Positions 1-8,077 of a stretch of 64,000 bases of DNA are shown here, in pieces. The stretch lies in assembly GCA_963771295.1 (NCBI GenBank), contig CAVYTB010000004.1:124001-188000 (forward strand), in the 5' to 3' direction. This DNA is from Acidiferrum sp963771295. Lineage in GTDB: Bacteria; Acidobacteriota; Terriglobia; Acidiferrales; UBA7541. The notes under the pieces are model-generated. The model ran no database searches and had not been told where the DNA came from. It was given only the letters and a program-made list of their open reading frames with translations. The stretch's first letter is position 1; the number at the start of each line of letters is the position of its first letter. Both the position numbers and the translations under genes were made by a program.

Positions 1-1
1 G

Positions 2-217
2 TTTCTAAGACGGTGCATGAATTACGAAGGCAACGTAGAACCGCACCCCTATACGGCTGTTGGCAGTCGCGTGCGGGTGAAGGGCGGACCACTCGCGGGG
101 CTGAAGGGCGTCGTGGTTCAGTTGAAGAATCGAACGAGGTTGGTGGTTTCCTTCGACCTGATCCAGCGTTCCGCGACCGTGGAAGCGGACCAGATTGATG
201 TTGAGCCGCTGGACTGA
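2..217 (+). CDS. NusG/RfaH-type transcription antiterminator, C-terminal fragment (5' end outside window)
   Basis: The frame is open from the left edge, so only the last 71 residues are visible. They hold a KOW domain: the stretch around GSRVRVKGGPLAGLKGVV is the classic KOW loop that contacts the ribosome or NusE in NusG paralogues, followed by a short beta strand ending in VEPLD. It lies 90 bp before a polysaccharide polymerase gene. NusG paralogues (RfaH, LoaP, UpxY types) commonly head long exopolysaccharide operons and suppress premature termination in them, so this is the probable role. The N-terminal NGN domain, which would confirm the family, is not in the window. An internal ATG at 17 exists but is unlikely to be the true start because homology-like sequence continues upstream of it. 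Confidence 0.75.
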   Translation, partial: FLRRCMNYEGNVEPHPYTAVGSRVRVKGGPLAGLKGVVVQLKNRTRLVVSFDLIQRSATVEADQIDVEPLD

Positions 218-307
218 GTAAGAAACAGGCACGCCGCACGGAAATCGATGTGGTGGGCCTGACATCACGGGAAATCGAATTCTTATGGAGTTTAGGGGTT
301 CACTGTT

Positions 308-1690
308 TTGATCATCGCGCTTTGTCTTGTTGCGTTGTTGCTGGCTGCGCTGGTGGGCATTACGCAGTATGCAGCTCCGCTGACGCTCGCGCTGACCGGA
401 GCGTCGCTGTTGTGCGGGACCGTGTACCTGGTGCGGCAAAGCGCCAGCAAGAGGTTAGGGACCACAAAGACGCTGTGCGTGCTGTTCTTCTGGTTCGCCG
501 TTGTGCATATCGTGTTTGGCTATACGTTGGCGGATCTTACGACCGAGCACACTTCCATACGGTCCAATTCTGAGACCTTATATGCGACGGCGATGCTGAT
601 CAATTGCGTCGGTTTGTTTGCGGGCGCTGTGGGCTACGCATGGAAGCTGAATTACAGCGGGTGCAGTGGGATTCGCGGCGTCCCATTGGCCATCGACATG
701 GACCTTGCGGAGAAATTGTTTCGGATTATCTTGCTGATTGGCTCAGGACTGATGTTCTTCGTGTATTGGAAATTGGGCGCCGCGGATTATTTGACAGAGC
801 CCGCCAAATGGCCGGTGATGCGATATATCACCAGCGATATTTTAAGCGGGTCTGCGAGGGAAGAGTGGCTGGTCAACCGGGCCATGGATTTGCTGACAGT
901 ATCGCTTCCGTTCGTTCTGTTCGGAGCAGGGAAGCACCCGAAAATACTGAGAATTGTTCCGGCGGTGATCGGTTGCATAGCGCTTCTTTTGCCATTGCGA
1001 CGAGCGAACCTGCTGGCTGTGGCGCTGGCGGTGCTGATTCTTGTGGGGATTCAACGGAGCAATCTGTACCAACTTACGCGCAAAGTTCTGGTGTGTGTGG
1101 CCATTGTGTACATTGTTTCGCAATGCATTTTTCTGATTGGGATCATTGCGATGGATGTGAGCCCCAAGCAGGTGGTGATGATTTCAAGCACCGCGCTTCC
1201 GGAAGTGCGGGACCTGGCGTGGACGCTGTCGCTACTTCACGGCGAATCTCTGAATGGGACAACCTTCGAGCAGGCACTGATTCCTTTGCCGAGTATCGCC
1301 AGCGACTGGAGCAGCCGTCACAGCCTTCGCGCCATCAGCACAAAACTCATTGGGCTAGATGAAACAAGCGAAACCGGGGGCCTGCGATTGACGATTATGG
1401 GCGAAGGGTACATCAACTTTGGTTATCCGGGCGCGATTGTCGTGGGCTTGTTGTGGGGCCTGGCCGTTGGATGGTGCGAACTTGTGATTCAGGCAACCGG
1501 GAAAAACAAGCCGGGATTCATGAACTACGGAGCGGCGTTGTGTTTTGTGTGGATCTGTTTTTTGGTGTACCTCGCCGGAACGCAAGCTGCTGCTTCTATC
1601 AAGGTAGGTGTGATGGTGGTGCTGGCAGTTGCTTGGGCGAGCAGGGAGCGCTCGGTGGGCGGACAGTTACGGGCGTTACTGAGCACATGA
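308..1690 (+). CDS. Wzy-like O-antigen/exopolysaccharide polymerase (multi-pass membrane protein)
   Basis: This 460-residue protein is almost entirely hydrophobic, with about 10-12 predicted membrane spans and one larger extracytoplasmic loop around residues 290-360, which is the usual plan of Wzy-type polymerases. These join lipid-linked repeat units at the periplasmic face. The start is a TTG: an in-frame stop lies 15 bp upstream and an AGGGG ribosome-binding site sits about 9 bp before it. Polymerases of this class diverge strongly in sequence, so the call rests on topology and neighbours (flippase, glycosyltransferases, phosphoglycosyltransferase) rather than on a diagnostic motif. An O-antigen ligase-like role is the main alternative. 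Confidence 0.65.
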   Translation: MIIALCLVALLLAALVGITQYAAPLTLALTGASLLCGTVYLVRQSASKRLGTTKTLCVLFFWFAVVHIVFGYTLADLTTEHTSIRSNSETLYATAMLINCVGLFAGAVGYAWKLNYSGCSGIRGVPLAIDMDLAEKLFRIILLIGSGLMFFVYWKLGAADYLTEPAKWPVMRYITSDILSGSAREEWLVNRAMDLLTVSLPFVLFGAGKHPKILRIVPAVIGCIALLLPLRRANLLAVALAVLILVGIQRSNLYQLTRKVLVCVAIVYIVSQCIFLIGIIAMDVSPKQVVMISSTALPEVRDLAWTLSLLHGESLNGTTFEQALIPLPSIASDWSSRHSLRAISTKLIGLDETSETGGLRLTIMGEGYINFGYPGAIVVGLLWGLAVGWCELVIQATGKNKPGFMNYGAALCFVWICFLVYLAGTQAAASIKVGVMVVLAVAWASRERSVGGQLRALLST

Positions 1691-1761
1691 CAATTGTTAA
1701 GTCTTAGCGGTCAATCGAGCAGCTACTGGCCAAATTATGCGCAGAAGCCGATTTTTCCAGG

Positions 1762-3009
1762 ATGAAAAACATACTTAAACCACTTGGCAGCGTTCTTGGC
1801 GGTGAAGCAGCGGTGCGCGCGGCCAACTTTGCCGCGACGCTGCTGATCGCTCGCGTTTTTGGCGGAACGGTTCTGGGCGCGTACACCGCATGCCTGGCGG
1901 TGGTGACGGTGGCGATTATGTTTGCGGATAGCGGACTGCAAACTTCGGCAATCACCGAACTGAGCCAAGGCATGGGAGCGCGCGGCGAAATTCTGGGCCG
2001 ATTGTATCTGTGCAAAACACTGTTGATCGCCGCGGCCGCGTTGCTTCTGGCCGGGATTGGATTGTGGGTGAGCATCACGCCGTTCGTGTGGGCGATTGCG
2101 GCATGGATTACCGCGCGCACGGCGCTGCAATCTTACTCGCAACTGCAGATGTCGGCTGTGAAGGCGTGTTCAAGAACGAGTCTGATTGGCCCGGCGCAGG
2201 CCGTGCATAGTGTATTGCTGCTGATTTGGATCTGGCTGGTGTACGTGAGAGGTTGGGGAATCGTATGGTTGCTTTTTGGGCTTACGGCCGGGCAAATGTT
2301 CGAACTCGCTGTCCTGTTTTTAGTGCTAACGCGGGCTGGCGTTCGGCCAACGTGGCCGCAGCATCTCTTGTTTTGGAAGGTGGTCACAAAATCCGCGCCA
2401 TTCGGAATCAGTTACGGGTTGGCCAACCTGATCGTACGGGCCGATACGATCGTGCTGGCTGCCCTTGTTCCGCTATCTGAGTTGGGCAATTTTTCAGCGC
2501 CGAACGCGATCCTCGCGATGGCATACGTCGTGTCGTGGCTATTTGGCACGGTAGTCCTGCCCGAGATGGTGCGCAGGTCGGCGTCACCGGAGGATCTGAA
2601 AAACTATGCAAGGAAATGGGCACGTTGGATTGCGGTCACCCTGACGCCGTGCACGGTCATTGCGTTTTTGGCGGCTCCAAGGCTGATCAACGTGCTCTAT
2701 GGTCCAGCATTCTCTCGCAGCGGGGCGCTGGCTTCGGTGATGGCGTTGGCGTGTCCGTTCATCTTTCTAAATTCGATTTACACCAATGTGGCGATCGCGA
2801 CGAACAGTAAGTCAGGCCTGATGGGGCTGTTTGCGATAACTGCGGCGGCGACAGTGCTGTTGGATCTGGTTCTTGGGCGAACGTTTGGGGCAATCGGAGT
2901 TGCTTGGGCGATCGTGATACGGGAAGTGGGAATGTTGGCAGGATTGTGGATGCTGACGTCGCGCGCATCGGCGCCCGTGACGCAATTGGACTGCGGCTTA
3001 TCTTCATGA
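1762..3009 (+). CDS. Wzx-like polysaccharide flippase (MOP/MATE superfamily)
   Basis: The protein has 415 residues with about 12 membrane segments. The N-terminal region (GSVLGGEAAVRAANFAATL) and the stretch RADTIVLAALVPLSELGNFSAPN near residue 225 match the pattern of oligosaccharide flippases, where a polar first helix is followed by R/D-containing helix 7. Such proteins move undecaprenyl-linked repeat units across the inner membrane. The ATG is preceded by AGG within a few bases. It follows the polymerase gene in the same orientation and is followed by a glycosyltransferase, as expected for a Wzx/Wzy-dependent pathway. Confidence 0.78.
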   Translation: MKNILKPLGSVLGGEAAVRAANFAATLLIARVFGGTVLGAYTACLAVVTVAIMFADSGLQTSAITELSQGMGARGEILGRLYLCKTLLIAAAALLLAGIGLWVSITPFVWAIAAWITARTALQSYSQLQMSAVKACSRTSLIGPAQAVHSVLLLIWIWLVYVRGWGIVWLLFGLTAGQMFELAVLFLVLTRAGVRPTWPQHLLFWKVVTKSAPFGISYGLANLIVRADTIVLAALVPLSELGNFSAPNAILAMAYVVSWLFGTVVLPEMVRRSASPEDLKNYARKWARWIAVTLTPCTVIAFLAAPRLINVLYGPAFSRSGALASVMALACPFIFLNSIYTNVAIATNSKSGLMGLFAITAAATVLLDLVLGRTFGAIGVAWAIVIREVGMLAGLWMLTSRASAPVTQLDCGLSS

Positions 3010-3043
3010 TGAACGTGAACGTGTCTGCGGTGGAGCAAGCTGA

Positions 3044-4162
3044 TTGGCTGGCGGAATGTCCAAAACTGTGACTATCGACGCGCGGTGGTTGGTCGGCGGA
3101 ATTGGCACGTACACGGAAAATCTTTTGCAGGGTTTTGGGCACAGCGCGAATGGGCTGGAACTGCATGCCATTGTGAGGGGAGCGGATGCGACGCGGGTAA
3201 AAGAATGGTGCTCGCGGGTGACGGTGGTGAACGCGCCGATCTACACGTTGTGGGAACAATTGCTGGTTCCGCGGGCGGCGAAGGAATGCAATCTGCTGCA
3301 CGTGCCGCACTACAACGTTCCGGTGCTGCACCGAGGGCCTCTGATCGTTTCGATCATGGACGTCATTCACATCAGTTGCGAGCCTTACCGGCATAGTGCG
3401 AGGTCCTATCTTTATGCCAGACCGATGCTGAACTTTGCGGCGCGGAAGGCGGATCACATTGTCACCGTGTCGAATTACTCGAAGGCGCAGATCGTGGAGG
3501 CGCTGGGAGTTCCGGCAACGAAGATTACGGTGATTCACTGCGGAGTGGGCACCGAGTTTCATTCCGGCTATGACAAACAGGAGTGCAAGTCTGTTGTAGA
3601 AAAACTGGGAATATCGCGGCCGTACCTGCTGTACGTGGGGAACTTGAAGCCGCATAAGAATGTTTCGACGTTGCTACAAGCGCTGACGCAGCTCAATGCG
3701 CGGAAGCGACTCTGTCACGAACTTGTGATCGTGGGCGACGACGCGAGGTGGAAGCGCACGATCGTTGAGGAATGTTTGAGGCTCGGAATTGCCGACAAAG
3801 TTGTATTTGTTCCGTATGTTTCCCAGGCGCTGTTGCCGAAGATTTACGCTGCGGCGGAATTGCTGGTGATGCCGTCGAATGCGGAAGGATTTGGCTTGCC
3901 TGTTGTTGAGGCCATGGCTTGCGGAACTCCGGTGGTGTGCTCGCAAGCGGCGAGCCTTCCTGAAGTGGCAGGAGATGCGGCGGCGTATTTTGATTCGGAA
4001 GACGCGGAGAATCTGGCTGAAACGATTGAGCGTCTGGGGCATTCTAGCGAGCTTCGCGAGTCGCTGAGAGCCAAAGGTCTGCAAAGAGCGAAGCAGTTTA
4101 CCTGGCAGGAATTCACTCGCAAGCACATTGAGATTTATTACCGTTTTCTTTCGCGAAATTAG
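3044..4162 (+). CDS. Glycosyltransferase family 4 (GT-B fold), cytoplasmic
   Basis: The 372-residue protein begins with the glycine-rich acceptor-side motif DARWLVGGIGTYTENL. It has the nucleotide-sugar half with YLLYVGNLKPHKN (about residue 190) and the E-x7-E motif of retaining GT4 enzymes (PSNAEGFGLPVVEAMACGTPVV, about residues 285-305). It transfers a sugar from a nucleotide donor to the lipid-linked repeat unit. The start is ambiguous: a TTG at 3044 has GGAG 8 bp upstream, while an ATG 12 bp later gives the shorter MSKTVTID start. Donor sugar cannot be read from the sequence. Confidence 0.85.
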   Translation: MAGGMSKTVTIDARWLVGGIGTYTENLLQGFGHSANGLELHAIVRGADATRVKEWCSRVTVVNAPIYTLWEQLLVPRAAKECNLLHVPHYNVPVLHRGPLIVSIMDVIHISCEPYRHSARSYLYARPMLNFAARKADHIVTVSNYSKAQIVEALGVPATKITVIHCGVGTEFHSGYDKQECKSVVEKLGISRPYLLYVGNLKPHKNVSTLLQALTQLNARKRLCHELVIVGDDARWKRTIVEECLRLGIADKVVFVPYVSQALLPKIYAAAELLVMPSNAEGFGLPVVEAMACGTPVVCSQAASLPEVAGDAAAYFDSEDAENLAETIERLGHSSELRESLRAKGLQRAKQFTWQEFTRKHIEIYYRFLSRN

Positions 4163-4236
4163 AGGGAACCGACGCGAGATTGTCGCTGATTCCAGCCGGC
4201 GTTTCTTGAGCGCCATATTTTTTCGAAGATAGCATC

Positions 4237-4977
4237 ATGAAACCGAACTATAGAACACAGCAAGCGCCGAACGACGTTTGGGAAAAGTTTGCCGAAGCCG
4301 ATGCCTATACGTATATCTTGACGGACCTGAAAAAGCCCGATCCCAAGAAATTCTGGGAGAGCGGTGAGCGAACGGTGAAGGAGGAACTTCTGCCGCTGAT
4401 CCGGGAGCGCGCCATTCGAAGGCAAATCGGCCTGGAGCTGGGATGCGGAGTTGGACGGCTGCTTTTCCCGATGGCGCGAGAGTTCGAGGGAATGGTGGGC
4501 GTGGATATCGCGGAAGGAATGGTGCGGCGCGCCGTTTCTTATGCCGGCGACAACGGCATTCGCAATGTGGCCCTTGCGGCAATTTCGGGTCCCGAAGATT
4601 TGTTACACAAAGCAGGAGAATTCGCGGGGAAAGTCGATTTTTTGTATTCGCTGCTGGTCTTTCAGCACATTCCGGATTTCGCCGTGATCGAAGGATACCT
4701 ACACACGGTGAGCGAACTTCTTGAAGAAAACGGAATTGCTTATTTGCAATTCGATACTCGCGAACAAAATTTACTTTACCAGTGCAAGACAGGGCTACCG
4801 GACTTTGTGCTTCCAAGGTTCTGGCGGCGGGGCATACGGAGAATCCGCCGGAGTGCGACGGAACTTGAAGTGTGCTTTCGGCGCGCGGGACTGGAGATCG
4901 TGGATGAGTTGAACCCGCGTAGCGCGTACCACCGTTATATTTTGAGAAAAGCGCGAGTGAAGAGCACGAGATCATGA
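4237..4977 (+). CDS. Class I SAM-dependent methyltransferase in the polysaccharide operon
   Basis: The protein has 246 residues. The SAM-binding motif I is visible as GLELGCGVGRLLFPMA (about residues 68-83), with the acidic end of strand beta-2 in MVGVDIAEGM and motif IV-like YSLLVFQHIPD. This is the Rossmann core of small-molecule methyltransferases. In this context it probably methylates a sugar of the repeat unit or caps the chain to set its length, but the acceptor is not deducible. The last four bases overlap the next gene (ATGA), pointing to translational coupling. Confidence 0.8.
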   Translation: MKPNYRTQQAPNDVWEKFAEADAYTYILTDLKKPDPKKFWESGERTVKEELLPLIRERAIRRQIGLELGCGVGRLLFPMAREFEGMVGVDIAEGMVRRAVSYAGDNGIRNVALAAISGPEDLLHKAGEFAGKVDFLYSLLVFQHIPDFAVIEGYLHTVSELLEENGIAYLQFDTREQNLLYQCKTGLPDFVLPRFWRRGIRRIRRSATELEVCFRRAGLEIVDELNPRSAYHRYILRKARVKSTRS

Positions 4978-6200
4978 GCCTGCATTTAAAAGCGGGAGCA
5001 CAGGAGAAGGCGGCGGAACTGGTACCGCAAAGCGTCATCGATTTGCAGAAGACGCGTGTGGCGATTGTGCACTACTGGTTCGTCAACCGGCGGGGTGGCG
5101 AGCGAGTTGTGGAGACGATGGCGAAGATGTTTCCGAACGCCGATGTGTTTGCCGTGGTGGCGGATCACGAAGAATTGTCACCTTTGTTGCAGAAACGGTC
5201 GGTGAAGACTTCATTCCTGCAAAAGATACCGGGCAGCCGGCGGTGGCATCGTCACATGTTGCCGCTGTATCCGTTTGCTCTAGAGCAATTCGATCTGAGG
5301 GGATACGACCTGGTGCTGAGTTCCGAATCAGGTCCGGCGAAGGGAGTTCTGACGGGGGCGCGGACGTGTCACGTTTGCTATTGCCATTCGCCGATGCGCT
5401 ATTTGTGGGATTTCTATCATGCCTACAGAAGCGGCAAGAGTCTCGGCACGGTGTCGCGTCCCATTTTCACGCTTGTGGCGCACTACCTGCGAATGTGGGA
5501 TGCGGCTTCGGCTGCTCGTGTGGATCACTTCGTAGCAAATTCACAGAACGTGGCCGCGCGAATCCGCAAACATTACCGAAGAGAGTCGACGGTGATTCAT
5601 CCACCAGTGAAGGTGCACGCCGGCTATCTGGCCGACCGGATTGAGGACTACTACATGGTTGTGGGGCAGCTGGTGGAGTACAAGCGCTTCGACCTGGCCA
5701 TTGAGGCTTGCAACCGGTTGGGGCGGCGTTTACACATTGTCGGCGAAGGGGAGCAGTGGAAAACGCTGCGCAAGAAAGCCGGGCCGACGATCAAGTTTTG
5801 CGGGGCGCTGTCTGACGAAGATCTGCGCGAGCAGTACGCGCATTGCCGCGCGCTGCTTTTTCCCGGAGAGGAAGACTTCGGAATTGTTCCAGTGGAGGCG
5901 CTGTCGTTTGGCCGCCCGGTGATCGCGTTCGGACGCGGCGGCGTACTGGAAACGGTGAAAGGGTTTTATCCGGATGCGCCGGCGCCGGCGGAGACTTCCT
6001 GCGGCGTGTTCTTTCGGGAACAATCAACGGATTTACTCGTGGAAGCGATGTGCGCTTTCGAGGCGGCGGAGAACAGATTCTCGCCATTTTTCATCAGGCA
6101 GCAGGCCGAGCGATTCGACGAAACACACTTCAAACAAAACTTTTTGCGATTTGTATCCGAGAAGCTGGAGGAAAGCCAGTACTCCGCTTTATCGCTATGA
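4974..6200 (+). CDS. Glycosyltransferase family 4 (mannosyltransferase-like)
   Basis: The 408-residue GT-B enzyme has the N-terminal strand RVAIVHYWFVNRRGGERV (about residues 22-40), the characteristic CHVCYCHSPMRYLWDF segment near residue 130 and the donor-site ALLFPGEEDFGIVPVEAL (E-x7-E) near residue 300. Proteins with the CHSPMRYLWD segment are often annotated as mannosyl- or capsule-chain transferases. The start overlaps the methyltransferase stop by 4 bp and the stop overlaps the next start by 4 bp, so the three genes form one translationally coupled block. Confidence 0.85.
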   Translation: MSLHLKAGAQEKAAELVPQSVIDLQKTRVAIVHYWFVNRRGGERVVETMAKMFPNADVFAVVADHEELSPLLQKRSVKTSFLQKIPGSRRWHRHMLPLYPFALEQFDLRGYDLVLSSESGPAKGVLTGARTCHVCYCHSPMRYLWDFYHAYRSGKSLGTVSRPIFTLVAHYLRMWDAASAARVDHFVANSQNVAARIRKHYRRESTVIHPPVKVHAGYLADRIEDYYMVVGQLVEYKRFDLAIEACNRLGRRLHIVGEGEQWKTLRKKAGPTIKFCGALSDEDLREQYAHCRALLFPGEEDFGIVPVEALSFGRPVIAFGRGGVLETVKGFYPDAPAPAETSCGVFFREQSTDLLVEAMCAFEAAENRFSPFFIRQQAERFDETHFKQNFLRFVSEKLEESQYSALSL

Positions 6201-7594
6201 TTCGTGGCCGACTCAAACGCGCGCAAATGTTGCTGACGGTGGCGGTGTTTTCGGTACCGCTGGCGTCCTTCGCCGTGGCCGCATACTTCCGGTTCGGGAC
6301 ACGCTTGATCCCCAATTACTCCGCTGACGTGGATCCATTCACCTATTTTGGTCTGCTATTGTTGACGACCGTATTTTGGGCTTTGGCTGCGGAACACTAC
6401 GAACTTACATCGCTGGAACAGCATCTAGTGACTGAAGGCAAGAGTCACAGAGTTCTGCTGGCCTGCGTGACGACCTACGCTGCGGTACTGGCAATCGGCT
6501 TCTTTTATCGCGGTTCCACATTTTCGCGTGTCTTTATCTGGATCAGCGGCTTCAATTTATTCCTGCTGACGCTGCTGCTGCAAAGAGCGTTTCGTTGGTA
6601 CTGGAAAAATAGCCGGCTCAAAGATAAAGGAGCGATACATCTGCTGATTGTCGGCGCGGATGAATTTGCCGTACGAGTCGCCGAGTCGCTTTCGATCGGA
6701 GCGGTGGCGCCCTGCGGAATCAAGGGACACATTCGCCTGCCGGGACAAACATGCGCGGTGGAGCGGTATCCGGTGTACGAGCTTTCCGACGTTGATGAAC
6801 TGGCGATTGGCAACGGTTTTGACGACGTGATCATCGCTATTCCGCCGGCGTCATTCGGCGATTTGCCTCGGTTGCGGGCACAACTCGCTCCACTGTGCGT
6901 GCCGGTGCGGCTGGTGCTGGAAGTGGGAGAGGGAATTCCGACGCGGCAGAGGGTTTTTCCGCTGGGCGATTTGCTGATGCTGGATTTGCAGTCCACCCGA
7001 GCGGAGTCTACGCTCTACGTGATTTTGAAACGAGCTTTCGATCTGGTGTTTTCGTTTTCGATGCTCGTTATTGCGGGACCGCTGCTGGCACTGATTGCTT
7101 TGGGGGTACGACTGACGTCGCCGGGCCCGATTATTTTTGCGCAGGATCGCGTTGGCCTGAATGGAAAGCTATTTCGCATGTACAAATTCCGAACCATGAA
7201 GGTGTCGTCGCAAGAAGATAGCGACACGCGGTGGACCGTCAAAGGCGATCCACGCTGCACCGGGCTCGGCAGAATCTTGCGGCAGACCGGACTGGACGAG
7301 TTGCCGCAATTTTTCAACGTGCTCAAAGGCGACATGAGCGTGGTTGGCCCGCGGCCCGAACGCCCCATTCTGGTGCAAAGGTTCATGCAGTCAGTGGGCA
7401 ACTACAACACGCGTCATCATCTGAAGGTCGGCATAACGGGGTGGGCGCAGGTAAATGGATGGCGCGGGGACACATCGATTGACAAGCGCGTCGAATATGA
7501 TCTGTATTATGTGCGCAACTGGACGCTGGCGTTTGATTTGCTCATCGTGGTGTTGACACTGTTTCGCGGTTTTACGGACAAGAATGCGTACTGA
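6197..7594 (+). CDS. Undecaprenyl-phosphate sugar phosphotransferase (polyprenyl glycosylphosphotransferase, WbaP/CpsE type)
   Basis: The protein has 465 residues with about four N-terminal membrane spans, a Rossmann-like middle domain (LLIVGADEFAVRVAESL) and a C-terminal bacterial sugar transferase domain. That domain starts at KRAFDLVFSFSMLVIAGPLL and contains the conserved PGPIIFAQDRVGLNGK, YKFRTMK, DELPQFFNVLKGDMSVVGPRPE and PGITGWAQVNG-like blocks. It transfers a sugar-1-phosphate to undecaprenyl phosphate and so starts repeat-unit assembly. The ATG at 6197 overlaps the preceding stop (ATGA). The frame is open further upstream to 5843, but that part lies inside the previous gene and lacks family features. 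Confidence 0.9.
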   Translation: MIRGRLKRAQMLLTVAVFSVPLASFAVAAYFRFGTRLIPNYSADVDPFTYFGLLLLTTVFWALAAEHYELTSLEQHLVTEGKSHRVLLACVTTYAAVLAIGFFYRGSTFSRVFIWISGFNLFLLTLLLQRAFRWYWKNSRLKDKGAIHLLIVGADEFAVRVAESLSIGAVAPCGIKGHIRLPGQTCAVERYPVYELSDVDELAIGNGFDDVIIAIPPASFGDLPRLRAQLAPLCVPVRLVLEVGEGIPTRQRVFPLGDLLMLDLQSTRAESTLYVILKRAFDLVFSFSMLVIAGPLLALIALGVRLTSPGPIIFAQDRVGLNGKLFRMYKFRTMKVSSQEDSDTRWTVKGDPRCTGLGRILRQTGLDELPQFFNVLKGDMSVVGPRPERPILVQRFMQSVGNYNTRHHLKVGITGWAQVNGWRGDTSIDKRVEYDLYYVRNWTLAFDLLIVVLTLFRGFTDKNAY

Positions 7595-7835
7595 CACTTA
7601 GGCGTTGCCGCGACCGGAATGGCGACAATTAGTTTGCGTGTTTGTGACTTTGCAGTGACAACTCTCCAGAGCTGAATTCGCTATCGTGGCTTGTCGGCCG
7701 GAAGCGATCTGGTTCTTTTCATTCGCGCGGAAGAGAGAGAACTTGAAACCGCTCCGGCCGTCCTACCTAGCTGTACTCCCCCAAATAGCGTAGAAACCAA
7801 GGGTTGCAGGATGCTTCAGCCTGAAGTTTTGGCGA

Positions 7836-8063
7836 TCAGGCTTTGGTAGCGGTGCGAGCCGCCTTGAGCTTGGCGGAGCCTCGCCAGGCCAGCAGCAACA
7901 TCAAGAGGCCAAAAACGAGCAGGCCCACGCCCGCGTCGAAATTGATGTTGACGCCAAGCGAGCGCGAGTAGATTTGCTGGTCGCCCAACAAGCCAAACAA
8001 CGACAGGATCACGCCGAACAAGCTAAACATCCAACCGATGGGGTAACGAATATCCAGGCTCAT
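7836..8063 (-). CDS. Small two-span membrane protein co-transcribed with the Na+/solute symporter
   Basis: The protein has 75 residues. It starts MSLDIRYPIGWMFSLFGVI, has two hydrophobic helices (about residues 8-28 and 42-62) and a basic C-terminal tail (RGSAKLKAARTATKA). A GGGAGA ribosome-binding site precedes the ATG. It begins 14 bp after the symporter stop on the same strand. Similar small proteins often follow SSS-family transporters, where they may be accessory subunits, but no function can be assigned from the sequence alone. A longer frame to 8153 is open but runs back into the symporter gene and has a worse start. Confidence 0.7.
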   Translation of the reverse strand: MSLDIRYPIGWMFSLFGVILSLFGLLGDQQIYSRSLGVNINFDAGVGLLVFGLLMLLLAWRGSAKLKAARTATKA

Positions 8064-8077
8064 CGCGAGTCTCCCGT

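Noticed and set aside
5843..6196. 118-residue N-terminal extension of the sugar phosphotransferase
   Set aside because: It lies inside the preceding glycosyltransferase gene in another frame and is Arg-rich with no family features. The ATG at 6197 in an ATGA overlap is the natural start.
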